Shown: positions 8,719 through 17,557, counted from the stretch's first letter. The stretch is 64,000 nt of DNA from Actinospineispora acaciae DSM 45401 (GCF_000620785.1 NZ_JIAI01000008.1:62001-126000); one strand, 5' to 3'. Notes: generated by a model from the sequence alone, not told the origin. Numbers and translations: made by a program.

Positions 8719-9360
8719 ATGAACATCACGGTCTTCGGCGGCACCGGGCCGACCGGCCGCGAGCTGATCCGGCTCGCGCTCGCCGACGGACACAAGGTCA
8801 CGGCGGTGGCGCGCAACCCCGCCGCACTCGCGGACCTCCAGAACACCGGGCTCACCGTCCGCGCGGGCGACGTGCTGGACGCCGCGACGCTGGCCGGCAC
8901 CGTGGACGGGGCGGACGCGGTGCTGTCCGCGCTGGGCAGCCGAACCGGGCGGGCGCCGACCACCGTGTACTCCGCCGGGACCGCGCACATCCTCGACGCC
9001 ATGCGCGCCGCCGGCGTCCGGCGCCTGGTCGCGCTGACCGCCGGCCCGATGGGTCCGCGCGAGCAGCGCAGCCCGTTCGAGCGGCTGCTGGTCAAGGGGC
9101 TGTACCTGGCGTTCGGCGGCGGGTACGACGACATGGCGCGGATGGAGGAGCTGCTGCGCACCCGCGCCGGCGACCTGGACTGGACGGTCATCCGCCCGCC
9201 GAGGCTGACCGACAAGCCGGCCACCGGGCGGTACCGCTCGGCGGTGGACTCCCGGCTGGACGGGGCCTGGTCGATCACCCGCGCGGACCTGGCCCGCTCG
9301 ATGCTGGCGGTCCTGGATGACCCGGCGACGGTGCGGGCGGCGGTCCGGGTGGCGAACTGA
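8719..9360 (+). CDS. NAD(P)-binding atypical SDR (NmrA/NAD(P)H-binding family)
   Basis: A 213-residue Rossmann protein beginning with the dinucleotide motif VFGGTGPTGRELI. It lacks the YxxxK pair of classical SDRs, matching the NmrA-like class that senses or uses NADPH. Start ATG 8719 has a strong GGAGGAG site. It is the probable target of the divergent TetR through the paired operators. The 3' end overlaps the convergent TetR tail by 86 bp. Substrate unknown. Confidence 0.85.
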   Translation: MNITVFGGTGPTGRELIRLALADGHKVTAVARNPAALADLQNTGLTVRAGDVLDAATLAGTVDGADAVLSALGSRTGRAPTTVYSAGTAHILDAMRAAGVRRLVALTAGPMGPREQRSPFERLLVKGLYLAFGGGYDDMARMEELLRTRAGDLDWTVIRPPRLTDKPATGRYRSAVDSRLDGAWSITRADLARSMLAVLDDPATVRAAVRVAN

Positions 9361-10114
9361 CGCCGTGTGCTGAGACGCCGGACTCGGTGTGCTGTGACAT
9401 TGGCTCGCTCGCAAGCTCGCTCACCTGAAGTCGGTCGCTGCGCTCCCTCTCTGACGCCGGACTCGCGGACGGGGGGTACGGGCGGGTGCCGTAGGTGCGG
9501 AGGCCGGCGTCCAGGAGGGTGAGGGTGCGGGTGGCTTGGGCGCGGACTCGGTGCGGGAGGGTGGGTCCGGCCTGGCCGGAGAGGAGTTGGGAGCGGGCGT
9601 AGTGGATGAGGGCGCGGTGGGTTCCTACCAGGGCGTGCGCAACCGCCCATGGTTGGACGTCGTCGCCGGTTTCCTCGGCGAGGAGGGTGGCCACCGAGCG
9701 CGCGTAGTCGTCGTCGGCCTGGCGTTCGCGGGCGCGCAGTGACGGGCTGGTGCTGATCAGGCGGGCGATGGTGGCGATGCGCTCCTGGTCGGCGGGCGCG
9801 GCGGCGTCGAGCAGGCCGTGCGGGCCGAGCATGACCGCGCGGAAGGCGGCCAGCACGGGCTGGCCGGGCGGGCGGGTGCGCAGCGCGGTGAGCAGGGCGT
9901 CGCCGAAGGCCGTCATGTCGCCGTAGATCAGGTCCTCCTTGGTGCGGAAGTAGTTGAACACGGTCGCCTCGGACACCTCGGCGCGCCTGGCCACCTCGGC
10001 CACCGGCACCCGCTCGAAGCCACGCTCGGCGAACAGCGCGAGGGCGACGTCGGCGATGCGCCGACGAGTCCGGCGCTTCTTGAGCTCACGCAGACCCGGC
10101 CCGGAGGTTCGCAT
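9275..10114 (-). CDS. TetR-family regulator with an unusual C-terminal extension
   Basis: The first ~210 residues are an ordinary TetR protein: helix-turn-helix VAEVARRAEVSEATVFNYF at about 38-56 and a helical ligand domain with a typical MftR/AcrR-like end. Residues about 212-279 are a low-complexity Pro/Ser/Gly/Glu tail. It is encoded by what looks like intergenic DNA (9361-9480) and by the antisense of the NAD(P)-binding gene, which suggests a lost stop codon or simply absence of a stop. It is divergent from the membrane-protein gene at 10197 and probably controls it. Confidence 0.85.
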   Translation of the reverse strand: MRTSGPGLRELKKRRTRRRIADVALALFAERGFERVPVAEVARRAEVSEATVFNYFRTKEDLIYGDMTAFGDALLTALRTRPPGQPVLAAFRAVMLGPHGLLDAAAPADQERIATIARLISTSPSLRARERQADDDYARSVATLLAEETGDDVQPWAVAHALVGTHRALIHYARSQLLSGQAGPTLPHRVRAQATRTLTLLDAGLRTYGTRPYPPSASPASERERSDRLQVSELASEPMSQHTESGVSAHGVSSPPGPPPAPSPGHPGPPASSGPGPRG

Positions 10115-10131
10115 CGGACGACGTTAACACC

Positions 10132-10169
10132 TTGACGTCTTGTCACTCTAAAATTATGGTCACTCTAAA
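10132..10169 (+). promoter_or_regulatory. Promoter with overlapping direct-repeat operator for the 10197 operon
   Basis: TTGACG (10132-10137) and TATGGT (10155-10160) are separated by 17 bp, a good sigma-70-type promoter. GTCACTCTAAA occurs at 10142-10152 and again at 10159-10169, 17 bp apart, covering the spacer and the -10. The divergent TetR at 10114 is the likely binder. A ribosome site AAAGGAGA follows at 10183-10190. Confidence 0.55.
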
Positions 10170-10196
10170 GTTCGTGAGACACAAAGGAGAGCGACC

Positions 10197-10880
10197 ATGA
10201 CGACCCCACTCAAGACCCGTCCCGCCCATCCCGGGCCGCCGCTGGCGGCGCCGGCCATCGCGTTCGTGGTGCTGTTCATCGCGCCGGGGTTCTTCGGCGG
10301 CGCTGGCGGCATCCCCTCGCCGTTCGGCCCGACCGCGACGGTGCACGCCCACTTCGCGGCGAACCTGATGTCCTCGCAGCTCAACGGCTTCATGATGTTC
10401 CTCTCGGCGGTGTTCCTGGTGTTGTTCAGCGCGCTGGCGCTGTCCCGGCTGACCTACCTGGCGCCGAACGCCCCGGGGCCGACCATCGCCGGCGTCGGCG
10501 GCGTGGTGGCCGGCGTGCTGCTGGCGGTGAGCGCGCTGGTGGGCTGGGTGCTCGGCCAGCCGGTGGCGGTGGAGCAGCCCGGGCTCACCCACGTCCTGCA
10601 CTTCCTGTCGTTCGTCCTGGGCGGTCCCGGGCACGTGGCCGCGCTCGGGCTGCTGGTCTTCGGGCTGGCGATCACGTCGTGGTTCCTGCGCCGGGCGCCC
10701 CGGTGGCTGTGCGTGGTCGGGTTCGTGATCGCGGCCGTATCGGTGCTGTCCAGCGTGTCGCTGGTGGTCACGCCGGCCGCGCCGCTGATCCCGCTGGGCC
10801 GGTTCACCGGGATGGCCTGGCTGGTCGCGATCAGCTTCCTGATCCCCCGGGAACGCGCCGCCCGCCGAGAAGGGAACTGA
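10197..10880 (+). CDS. Polytopic membrane protein of unknown function
   Basis: A 227-residue protein with about six hydrophobic segments, starting after a short basic N-terminus and ending in a basic cytoplasmic tail (RERAARREG). Conserved-looking polar residues are few: HAHFAANL near residue 50 and LTHVLHFL near residue 128. I cannot assign a family with confidence. It is followed 2 bp later by a luciferase-like oxidoreductase gene and appears to be in the same TetR-controlled unit. Confidence 0.8.
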   Translation: MTTPLKTRPAHPGPPLAAPAIAFVVLFIAPGFFGGAGGIPSPFGPTATVHAHFAANLMSSQLNGFMMFLSAVFLVLFSALALSRLTYLAPNAPGPTIAGVGGVVAGVLLAVSALVGWVLGQPVAVEQPGLTHVLHFLSFVLGGPGHVAALGLLVFGLAITSWFLRRAPRWLCVVGFVIAAVSVLSSVSLVVTPAAPLIPLGRFTGMAWLVAISFLIPRERAARREGN

Positions 10881-10882
10881 TC

Positions 10883-11755
10883 ATGCGCGTCAGCATCAAC
10901 ATCAACATCAACAACCACGCCTGGCCGGCGCCGGTCCGCGACGGGCTGGGCCGGGCGGTGGGCGCGGCCGACGAGGTCGGCGTGGACACCGTGTGGATCG
11001 GCGACCACCTGCTCGCGGTCGACCCCAACCAGCGGCTGGAGGACGACACCCTGGAGGCGTACGTCACGCTCGGGTTCCTGGCCGCGCGCACCGAGCGGGT
11101 CAGGCTGGGGACGATGGTCACCGGCGTGACGTTCCGGCCGCCCGCGCTGCTGGTCAAGGCGGTCACCACGCTGGACGTGCTGTCCGGCGGGCGGGCCTGG
11201 CTGGGCGTCGGCGCCGGCTACCACCGGGTCGAGGCGGACATGATGGGCCTGCCGCTGCCGCCGGTCGCCGAGCGCTTCGAGCGGCTGGCCGAGACGCTGC
11301 GCATCGCGCGCCGGATGTGGTCGGGCGACGAGAGCCCGGTGCACAGCGAGCACTACCGGCTGGACCGGCCGCTGGCCCACCCGGCGCCGCTGAGCCGGCC
11401 GCATCCGCCGGTCCTGATCGGCGGCATGGGCGAGCGGCGGACGCTGCCACTGGTCGCGGAGTACGCCGACGCGTGCAACCTGTTCGACATCCCCGACGGC
11501 GGGCGGACGCTGCGGCACAAGCTCGCGGTGCTGGCCGAGCACTGTGAACGGCTGGGCCGGCCGTTCGACGCGATCGAGAAGACGGTGAGCACCCGGCTGG
11601 AGGACGGCGAGCCCGGCGAGGAGTTCGCGAAGCGGTGCGCGGCGCTGGCCGAGATCGGGATCGAGCACGTGGTGGTGATCCAGAACCGGCCGTGGACCCC
11701 GGCGGACGTGGCCCGGCTGGCGCCGGCGGTGGCCCTCGACAGCCGGGAACGCTGA
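10883..11755 (+). CDS. LLM-class (luciferase-like, probably F420-dependent) oxidoreductase
   Basis: A 290-residue TIM-barrel oxidoreductase. Motifs include DTVWIGDHLL, VRLGTMVTGVTFRPPALLVKA, LGVGAGYHRVE and PVLIGGMGERRTL, all typical of the actinobacterial LLM family that uses F420 or FMN. Start ATG 10883 lies 2 bp after the membrane-protein gene, so they are co-transcribed. The substrate is unknown. The stop codon (11753-11755) is embedded in tandem element copy 2. Confidence 0.88.
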   Translation: MRVSINININNHAWPAPVRDGLGRAVGAADEVGVDTVWIGDHLLAVDPNQRLEDDTLEAYVTLGFLAARTERVRLGTMVTGVTFRPPALLVKAVTTLDVLSGGRAWLGVGAGYHRVEADMMGLPLPPVAERFERLAETLRIARRMWSGDESPVHSEHYRLDRPLAHPAPLSRPHPPVLIGGMGERRTLPLVAEYADACNLFDIPDGGRTLRHKLAVLAEHCERLGRPFDAIEKTVSTRLEDGEPGEEFAKRCAALAEIGIEHVVVIQNRPWTPADVARLAPAVALDSRER

Positions 11756-11797
11756 CAAAAACCCCGACTCACCCTGACAAAATCCCCGACTCGCGGG
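11752..11797. repeat. Tandem 22-nt gene-end element, copy 2
   Basis: Two successive units beginning CTGACAAAAACCCCGACTCA and CTGACAAAATCCCCGACTCG. Orientation is opposite to copies 1 and 3, so that the element again starts at the stop codon of the gene it follows, here the plus-strand LLM oxidoreductase. It fills the gap to the convergent P1 peptidase gene. Confidence 0.7.
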
Positions 11798-11801
11798 CGG
11801 T

Positions 11802-12839
11802 TTACGGCACGGCGGTGGGGAGTGCGGACGTGTACGAGGGGTACGGGCCTACCGGGTCGGCGGCGAGGAGGGCGTGGACTATGGCTCGGGACACGCAGTC
11901 CGCGCCGGCGGCCAGCAGCTCGTGCAGGTCGTCGCCGTCGGGGGCGGGGCGCGCGGTGGTGGACAGGGCGAACGTGGTGTCGCCGTCGTGCATGGTGTGC
12001 ACCGGGCGGACCGCGCGAGCCAGGCCGTCCGCGCCCATCCCCGCCAGCAGCGTGCACTGCGACTTGGTCAGCGTCAGGTCGGTGCCGAGCAGGGCCAGCG
12101 TGGTCGCCCGCAGCGGGCCCTCGACGGCGGTCCGCAGCGTGCCGGCCGCTCGCACGGCGGCCAGCTCCTCGGGGTCCGGTCTTTGTAGCGTTGCGAACTC
12201 GCCGGGCAGCCCGTACCGCGCGCCGTAGGGTTCGCCCGTCTCCGGGTGCACCGCCGAGCCGGCCGCGTTGAGTACGACCAGCGCGGCCACCGTGCCCCCA
12301 CCGCTGAGCACCGCGCTGGCGCTGCCCACGCCGCCCTTCAGCCCGCCGGCCACCGCCCCGGTCCCGGCGCCGATCACGCCCTGCCGCACCGCCGCCGACC
12401 CGGCCGGCGCGCGCGCGTCGTCGTACGCCGCCGCCCCGGTCGACGCGTCCGGCCGCGCCCCGAAGTCACCGCCGCGCAGCAGGTCGAACACCACGGCGGC
12501 GGGCACGATCGGCACCACGTGTCCAGGCTCGCGCCCGACCGGAAAGCCGACCCCGTCCGCCTCCAGCCGCCGCATCACCCCGTCGGCCGCCGCCAGCCCG
12601 TACGCACTACCGCCGCTGAACACCACGGCGTGCACCCGATCCACCAACCGCCGTGGGTCGAGCAGGTCCGTCTCCCTGGTGCCCGGCGCGGCGCCGCGCA
12701 CGTCGACGCCCGCAACCGCCCCGCCCGCCGGCGTGAGCACGACAGTCGTCCCGGTCAACGCCCCCGGGCCACGCAGCGTGGCATGCCCCACCCGCAGCCC
12801 GGGCACGTCCGTCAGCCCGTTCGTCTCTCCCGCTCGCAT
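11802..12839 (-). CDS. P1-family (DmpA/BapA-type) aminopeptidase
   Basis: A 345-residue N-terminal-nucleophile hydrolase of MEROPS family S58. Typical motifs are GLRVGHATL near the start, VFSGGSAYGLAAADGV and the Gly-Ser/Thr-rich segment GVGSASAVLSGGGTVAALVV, which contains the expected region of autocleavage into two chains. Family members cleave N-terminal residues of peptides or act on cyanophycin or pantetheine-like substrates; which one applies here cannot be told. It follows coxG on the same strand, separated by the 46-bp inverted repeat, so co-transcription is uncertain. Confidence 0.88.
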   Translation of the reverse strand: MRAGETNGLTDVPGLRVGHATLRGPGALTGTTVVLTPAGGAVAGVDVRGAAPGTRETDLLDPRRLVDRVHAVVFSGGSAYGLAAADGVMRRLEADGVGFPVGREPGHVVPIVPAAVVFDLLRGGDFGARPDASTGAAAYDDARAPAGSAAVRQGVIGAGTGAVAGGLKGGVGSASAVLSGGGTVAALVVLNAAGSAVHPETGEPYGARYGLPGEFATLQRPDPEELAAVRAAGTLRTAVEGPLRATTLALLGTDLTLTKSQCTLLAGMGADGLARAVRPVHTMHDGDTTFALSTTARPAPDGDDLHELLAAGADCVSRAIVHALLAADPVGPYPSYTSALPTAVP

Positions 12840-12854
12840 CAGCGCTGGTCAGAG

Positions 12855-12900
12855 CCCGTGAGTGGTTAGCGTTGCTATGGCAACGCTAACCACTCACGGG
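12855..12900. repeat. Long inverted repeat, copy A (21-bp perfect stem)
   Basis: Arms begin CCCGTGAGTGGTTAGCGTTG and pair perfectly over 21 bp around a four-base loop. It starts directly after the coxG stop codon in the minus direction. Related repeats at 19281-19328 and 31061-31108 share the outer arms but differ near the loop with mostly compensating changes, as expected for a conserved RNA or DNA hairpin. There is no U-tract, so a simple intrinsic terminator is not certain. Confidence 0.85.
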
Positions 12901-13674
12901 TCATGAGCTGCGGCGACGGCGGCGGGAGCGGCGGATGACGACGAAAACGACCAGCAGGCCGATCAGGAGCGGGCCGAGGCGCTTGAGCACGGGCGCGCCG
13001 GCGGTGTCCAGCAGGTCGATGGCGTCGACCTCGCTGCGGGTGCTGGGTTCGGGAGCGGCGGCCAGCTTGGGCGCGACGCCGTTGGCGCTGGCCGTGCTCG
13101 CGGCCGGGGCAGGGGCGGTCTTGGTGGCGGCGGCCGGCTTTGCCGCGGACCCCTCGGCGCCGGCTTCCGCGGCGGCGGGCGATGACGCGGCGGCGGTCTC
13201 GGGCGCGGCGGCCTCGTCCGACTTGCCCAGCTTGTTGGCCAGGCAGGACGAGAACTGTCCGACGATCTTGTCGCTGACGTCGGCCATCACGCCCCGGCCG
13301 AACTGCGCCGGCCGCCCGGTGACCGTCATGTCGGTGACCATCTTCACGGTGGTCTGGTTGTCGCCGTCGGCGTGCAGGGTGCCGGTCACGGTGGCGCTGG
13401 CGGTGCCGTTGCCCCGCGAGTCCCGCCCGGACGCCTCGATCACGACCTTGCGGGCCTTCTCGTCACGCTCGACGAACGTGCCCTTGCCCTTGTAGGTCAG
13501 CGAGATCGGACCCAGCTTGACCTTGACCGTCCCGGTGAACGAGTCGCCCTCGTAGTTGTCCAAGGTGGCGCCGGGGAAACACGGCGCTACCCGGCGCGGG
13601 TCGTTGAACGCCGCCCAGGCCTCGTCGATCCCGGCCGGCACGGTGAACGTGTTCTCCAGCTGCATTGGCTTCAA
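12901..13674 (-). CDS. coxG: CoxG-type SRPBCC protein, membrane-anchored
   Basis: Residues 1-145 form the SRPBCC/carbon monoxide dehydrogenase subunit G domain (PAGIDEAWAAFNDPRRVAPCFPGA). A long Ala/Pro/Thr-rich linker follows, and a single C-terminal membrane segment (about 234-250) is followed by an Arg-rich tail. CoxG is thought to recruit molybdenum hydroxylases to the membrane so electrons reach quinone. Start ATG 13674; ATG 13665 is an alternative. It lies downstream of coxM on the same strand, with a hairpin between them. Its stop is immediately followed by inverted repeat A. Confidence 0.88.
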   Translation of the reverse strand: MKPMQLENTFTVPAGIDEAWAAFNDPRRVAPCFPGATLDNYEGDSFTGTVKVKLGPISLTYKGKGTFVERDEKARKVVIEASGRDSRGNGTASATVTGTLHADGDNQTTVKMVTDMTVTGRPAQFGRGVMADVSDKIVGQFSSCLANKLGKSDEAAAPETAAASSPAAAEAGAEGSAAKPAAATKTAPAPAASTASANGVAPKLAAAPEPSTRSEVDAIDLLDTAGAPVLKRLGPLLIGLLVVFVVIRRSRRRRRSS

Positions 13675-13707
13675 GTCTCCGTTCTACAAAACCCCGTTTG
13701 AGCATAC

Positions 13708-13744
13708 GGACGCCCGCCCTGCCAACCGGCCAGGGCGGGCGTCC
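13708..13744 (-). terminator. Hairpin between coxM and coxG
   Basis: A 14-bp perfect GC-rich stem (arms GGACGCCCGCCCTG) with a 9-base loop lies just beyond the coxM stop. In the minus direction it is followed within about 15 bases by GGGGTTTTG, a weak T-run. It may attenuate readthrough from coxS-L-M into coxG rather than fully stop it. Confidence 0.55.
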
Positions 13745-13762
13745 GCGTGTCCTGTATCGGCG

Positions 13763-14614
13763 TCAGCCGGCGGCGGTGAGCACCGCTCGTCCGGTGAGCA
13801 CCCTGGCCAGATGCTCACGGTAGTCCGAAGCCGCATCCGCGTCACTCGGCGCGGACGTGCCCTCGGTGGCGTGCTCGGCGGCCGCGCGGGCGGCGTCCTC
13901 GGTGGCCGGCTGGCCGACCAGGGCCTGCTCCACCCCGGAGGCCCGGATCGGCGTCGAGCCCATGTTGGTCAGCCCGATCCTGGCCTCGGAGATCGTCCCG
14001 CCGTCCACCTTGAGGGCCACCGCGACGGCCACCATCGACCAGGCCTGCGCGGTGCGGTTGAACTTCTCGTAGTGGTGCTTCCAGCCGGTGTAGCGCGGGA
14101 AGCGGATCTCGGTGAGGATCTCGTCCTCGCCGGTCGCGGTCGTGAAGTAGTCCTGGAAGAACTCACTCGCCGGGACCGTCCGCCGGCCCGAAGGACCGGC
14201 GATCACGAACGACGCGTCCAGCGCCAGCGCCACCGCGCCCAGGTCACCGGCCGGGTCGGCGTGCGAGAGCGAGCCGCCCAGGGTGCCCCGGTGGCGCACC
14301 TGCGGGTCGGCCACGGTGGCCGCCGCGTCCGGGAGCAGGCCGACGTGCTCGCGCAGCAGCTCGTCGTTCACCACGTCGTGGTGGGTGGTCATCGCGCCCA
14401 CCACTATCTCGTTGCCGTCCTCGCGCACGCCGCGCAGCTCGGCGATGCCGCCGAGGTCCACGATCAGCTCCGGCGCGGCCATCCGCAGCCGCAGCACCGG
14501 CAGCAGGCTCTGCCCGCCGGCGAGGATCTTGACGTCATCACCTCCCTCGGACAGCGCGCGAACCGCCTCGTCCACCGACGTGGGGCGGACGTAGTCGAAC
14601 TGGGCCGGGATCAC
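13763..14614 (-). CDS. coxM: Molybdenum hydroxylase FAD-binding subunit
   Basis: A 283-residue medium subunit that carries FAD and passes electrons from the iron-sulfur subunit onward. The two FAD motifs are visible: AGGQSLLPVL near residue 32 and TLGGSLSHADPAGD near residue 112. Start ATG 14614 overlaps the coxL stop by 4 bp. The gene order in transcription is S-L-M, the order of form II enzymes. Confidence 0.95.
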   Translation of the reverse strand: MIPAQFDYVRPTSVDEAVRALSEGGDDVKILAGGQSLLPVLRLRMAAPELIVDLGGIAELRGVREDGNEIVVGAMTTHHDVVNDELLREHVGLLPDAAATVADPQVRHRGTLGGSLSHADPAGDLGAVALALDASFVIAGPSGRRTVPASEFFQDYFTTATGEDEILTEIRFPRYTGWKHHYEKFNRTAQAWSMVAVAVALKVDGGTISEARIGLTNMGSTPIRASGVEQALVGQPATEDAARAAAEHATEGTSAPSDADAASDYREHLARVLTGRAVLTAAG

Positions 14615-17028
14615 TGAGCTGCTCCTGTCTCGTTCGCGTCATGGATGGCGCGCCACACGCGTTGCGGGGTGCACGGCATCTCGACCTGGCGCACGCCGAG
14701 GTGCCGCACGGCGTCGATCACGCCGTTCACGATGGCCGGGGTGGAGGCGATGGTGCCGGCCTCCCCGACGCCCTTGACGCCCAGCGGGTTCGTGGTCGCC
14801 GGCGTCTCGGTGCGGTCGGTGGTGAAGCTGGGCAGGTCGGCCGCGGACGGCAGCGTGTAGTCGACGAACGTGCCGGTCACCAGGGTGCCCTGCTCGTCGT
14901 AGTTGGCCTCCTCGAACAGCGCCTGCGCGATGCCCTGGGCCAGCCCGCCGTGCACCTGGCCGTCCACGATCAGCGGGTTCACCACCTTGCCCACGTCGTC
15001 CACGCTGACGTAGCTGCGCAGCCGCACCCGTCCGGTCTCGGTGTCGACCTCCACGGCGGCCAGGTGCGTGCCGTGCGGGAAGGAGAAGTTCTCCGGGTCG
15101 AAGGTGTACTCCGAGTCCAGCGAGGGCTCCATCCCCTCCGGGAAGTTGTGCGAGGTGAACGTGGCCAGCGCGACCTCCTGGATGGTCACGCCCTTGTCGG
15201 TGCCCTTGACCGAGAACTTCCCGCCGCCGAACTCGAGGTCGTCCTCGGACGCCTCCAGCAGGTGCGCGGCGACCTTCTTGGCCTTGTCCACGACCTTCTC
15301 CGCGCACTTGACCACGGCCGTGCCACCGACCGGCAGCGAGCGCGAGCCGTAGGTGTCCAGGCCCTTCGGGGACACCTGGGTGTCGCCGTGCAGCACCTCG
15401 ACGTCCTCGAACGGCACACCCAGCTGGTCGGCCACGATCTGGCTCCACGCCGTCTCGTGCCCCTGGCCGTGCGCGGACGAGCCGGTGACCACCTCGACCT
15501 TTCCGGTGGGCAGCACCCGGATCGCCGCGTGCTCCCAGCCGCCGGCGCCCGCGCCCAGCGAGCCGAGCAGCCGGGACGGGGCAAGCCCGCACATCTCGGT
15601 GAACACCGAGATCCCGATGCCGAGCTGGGTCCGGTCACCGGCCGCCCGACGGCGCTCCTGCTCCTGGCGCAGGCCGGCGTAGTCGAACATCTGCATGGCC
15701 TTGGCGGTGGCCGCCTCGTAGTTGCCCGAGTCGTAGGTGAGCCCGCCGGCGTTGGTGTACGGGAACTCCTCGTGCTTGATCCAGTTCTGCTCGCGCAGCT
15801 CCAGCGGGTCGCGGCCCAGCTCGGCGGCCAGCTCGTCCATGATCCGCTCGACGGCGAAGGTGGCCTCCGGGCGGCCGGCGCCCCGGTAGGCGTCCGTGGG
15901 CGTCTTGTTGGTGAACACGTCCGTGCAGGTGAACCCGTACGACGGCACCTTGTACACGGCCGGGCCGATGAAGCAGCCGAACACCGGCACCGCGGGCGTG
16001 AACAGCCCGAAGTAGGCGCCCATGTCCGCGATCAGCTCGATCTTGAGCGCGGTGAGCGTGCCGTCCTTCTTCGCGGCCACCGTGACGTCCTGGATCTGGT
16101 CGCGGCCGTGGTGGGCGGAGAGCAGTGACTCCGAGCGGGTCTCGGTCCACTTCACAGGCTTGGACAACCGCCGCGCCACCAGGGTGGCCAGGATCTCCTC
16201 CGGGATCAGCTGCAGCTTGCCGCCGAACCCGCCGCCCACGTCGGGGGCGATCACCCGCAGCTTGTGCTCGGGCAGCCCGAGGGTGAGCCCGAGCATGGTG
16301 CGCAGCACGTGCGGGATCTGGGTCGCCGACCACATGGTCAGCTGCTCGCCGGTCGGGTCGACCACGACCGAGCGGGGCTCCATGAACGACGGGATCAGCC
16401 GCTGCTGGCGCCACCGCCGCTTGACCACCACCGAGTCCGGGTCGGCCTCGGCGGCCGCTATCGCGTCGTCCGCGGTCGGCCCGCTGGTGGCGCCGGCCGC
16501 CACCGAGTCGAACGGGAAGAACGCCCACTTGTTGCTGCCGTGCTCGGGGTGCACCAGCGTGGAGCCGTCGGCCAGCGCGGCCTCCATGTCCAGCACCGGG
16601 GGCAGCGGGTCGTAGTCCACCTCGACCGCCTCGGCGGCGTCGCGCGCGGTGGCGGCGTCGCGGGCCACCACGATCGCCACGATCTCACCGGCGAACCGCA
16701 CGGTGTCGGTGGCGATGGAGACGTGCCGGGGCAGCGGGTCGTCGGCGTTGATCGGCCACGCGCACGGCAGGGCGGACTGCTCGGCGTCCAGGTCGGCGCC
16801 GGTGAACACGGCGACCACCCCTGGCACCTGCCTGGCGGCATCCACGGTGATGCCGCTGATCTTCGCGTGGGCCACCGGGCTGCGCACCATGGAGACGTGC
16901 AGCATCCCGTTGAGCGTGATGTTGTCGGTCCATCTGGTCCGACCGGTGATCAGCCTGGCGTCCTCCTTGCGGGTACGCGCGCGGCCAACTTCGGTGGTGG
17001 GGGCTGGCGCCGGTTCGGTGGTGGTCAT
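14611..17028 (-). CDS. coxL: Molybdenum hydroxylase large subunit, CoxL form II type
   Basis: An 805-residue molybdopterin-binding catalytic subunit of the xanthine oxidase family. GGGFGGK at about 265-271 and the late GVGEAG segment, with the general-base Glu, are present. The active-site loop reads AYRGAGR at 380-386, which defines form II; true CO dehydrogenases (form I) have AYXCSFR there. CO oxidation should therefore not be assumed, and the substrate may be another aldehyde or heterocycle. Start ATG 17028 lies one base after the coxS stop. Maturation genes coxD, E and F are at 42370-45528. Confidence 0.93.
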   Translation of the reverse strand: MTTTEPAPAPTTEVGRARTRKEDARLITGRTRWTDNITLNGMLHVSMVRSPVAHAKISGITVDAARQVPGVVAVFTGADLDAEQSALPCAWPINADDPLPRHVSIATDTVRFAGEIVAIVVARDAATARDAAEAVEVDYDPLPPVLDMEAALADGSTLVHPEHGSNKWAFFPFDSVAAGATSGPTADDAIAAAEADPDSVVVKRRWRQQRLIPSFMEPRSVVVDPTGEQLTMWSATQIPHVLRTMLGLTLGLPEHKLRVIAPDVGGGFGGKLQLIPEEILATLVARRLSKPVKWTETRSESLLSAHHGRDQIQDVTVAAKKDGTLTALKIELIADMGAYFGLFTPAVPVFGCFIGPAVYKVPSYGFTCTDVFTNKTPTDAYRGAGRPEATFAVERIMDELAAELGRDPLELREQNWIKHEEFPYTNAGGLTYDSGNYEAATAKAMQMFDYAGLRQEQERRRAAGDRTQLGIGISVFTEMCGLAPSRLLGSLGAGAGGWEHAAIRVLPTGKVEVVTGSSAHGQGHETAWSQIVADQLGVPFEDVEVLHGDTQVSPKGLDTYGSRSLPVGGTAVVKCAEKVVDKAKKVAAHLLEASEDDLEFGGGKFSVKGTDKGVTIQEVALATFTSHNFPEGMEPSLDSEYTFDPENFSFPHGTHLAAVEVDTETGRVRLRSYVSVDDVGKVVNPLIVDGQVHGGLAQGIAQALFEEANYDEQGTLVTGTFVDYTLPSAADLPSFTTDRTETPATTNPLGVKGVGEAGTIASTPAIVNGVIDAVRHLGVRQVEMPCTPQRVWRAIHDANETGAAQ

Positions 17029-17029
17029 G

Positions 17030-17557
17030 TCAGCCGCCGCCTCCCGCGACAGACGCCGAGGACTGGGCCGACTCAGGGCTGGCGGCCGCGCCCGGCTTCA
17101 TCTTCTGCGCGGCGTCGCGCACCGCGCGGACGATGTTCTGGTACCCGGTGCACCGGCACAGGTTGCCTTCCAGCCCGTGCCTGACCTCGTGCTCGCTCGG
17201 GTCCGGGTTGTCCCCGAGCAGGTCGATCGCCTGCATGATCATCCCTGGCGTGCAGTAGCCGCACTGCAGGGCATGGTTGTCGTTGAACGCCTGCTGCATC
17301 GGGTGCAGCTGGCCGTCCCTGGCCAGCCCCTCGATGGTGGTGACCTCGCTGCCGTCCGCCTGCACCGCCAGCACCGAACACGACTTGACGCTCTGCCCGT
17401 TGAGGTGGACCGTGCACGCACCGCAGTTGCTGGTGTCGCAGCCGACGACGGTCCCGGTCTTGCCAAGTCGTTCACGCAGGTACTGGACGAGCAGCATGCG
17501 GGGCTCGACATCGTCGGCGTACTCGACGCCGTCGACGGTGACCCGAACCTGTGCCAT
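17030..17557 (-). CDS. coxS: Molybdenum hydroxylase 2Fe-2S subunit
   Basis: A 175-residue small subunit. Cys 40, 45, 48 and 60 bind the plant-type cluster, and Cys 99, 102, 134 and 136 (CGYC and CRC) bind the second. After residue 150 there is a non-conserved Ala/Ser/Gly tail. It is the first gene of the coxS-L-M-G unit, so the promoter should lie in 17558-17799, where I see no clear element. Confidence 0.95.
   Translation of the reverse strand: MAQVRVTVDGVEYADDVEPRMLLVQYLRERLGKTGTVVGCDTSNCGACTVHLNGQSVKSCSVLAVQADGSEVTTIEGLARDGQLHPMQQAFNDNHALQCGYCTPGMIMQAIDLLGDNPDPSEHEVRHGLEGNLCRCTGYQNIVRAVRDAAQKMKPGAAASPESAQSSASVAGGGG

Noticed and set aside
8010..10114. Either TetR as mftR, the mycofactocin regulator
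   Set aside because: They are far from the mft genes, each has its own divergent partner, and their operators do not occur near mftA.
12901..17557. Bona fide form I CO dehydrogenase operon
   Set aside because: The large subunit has AYRGAGR, not AYXCSFR, and the order is S-L-M.
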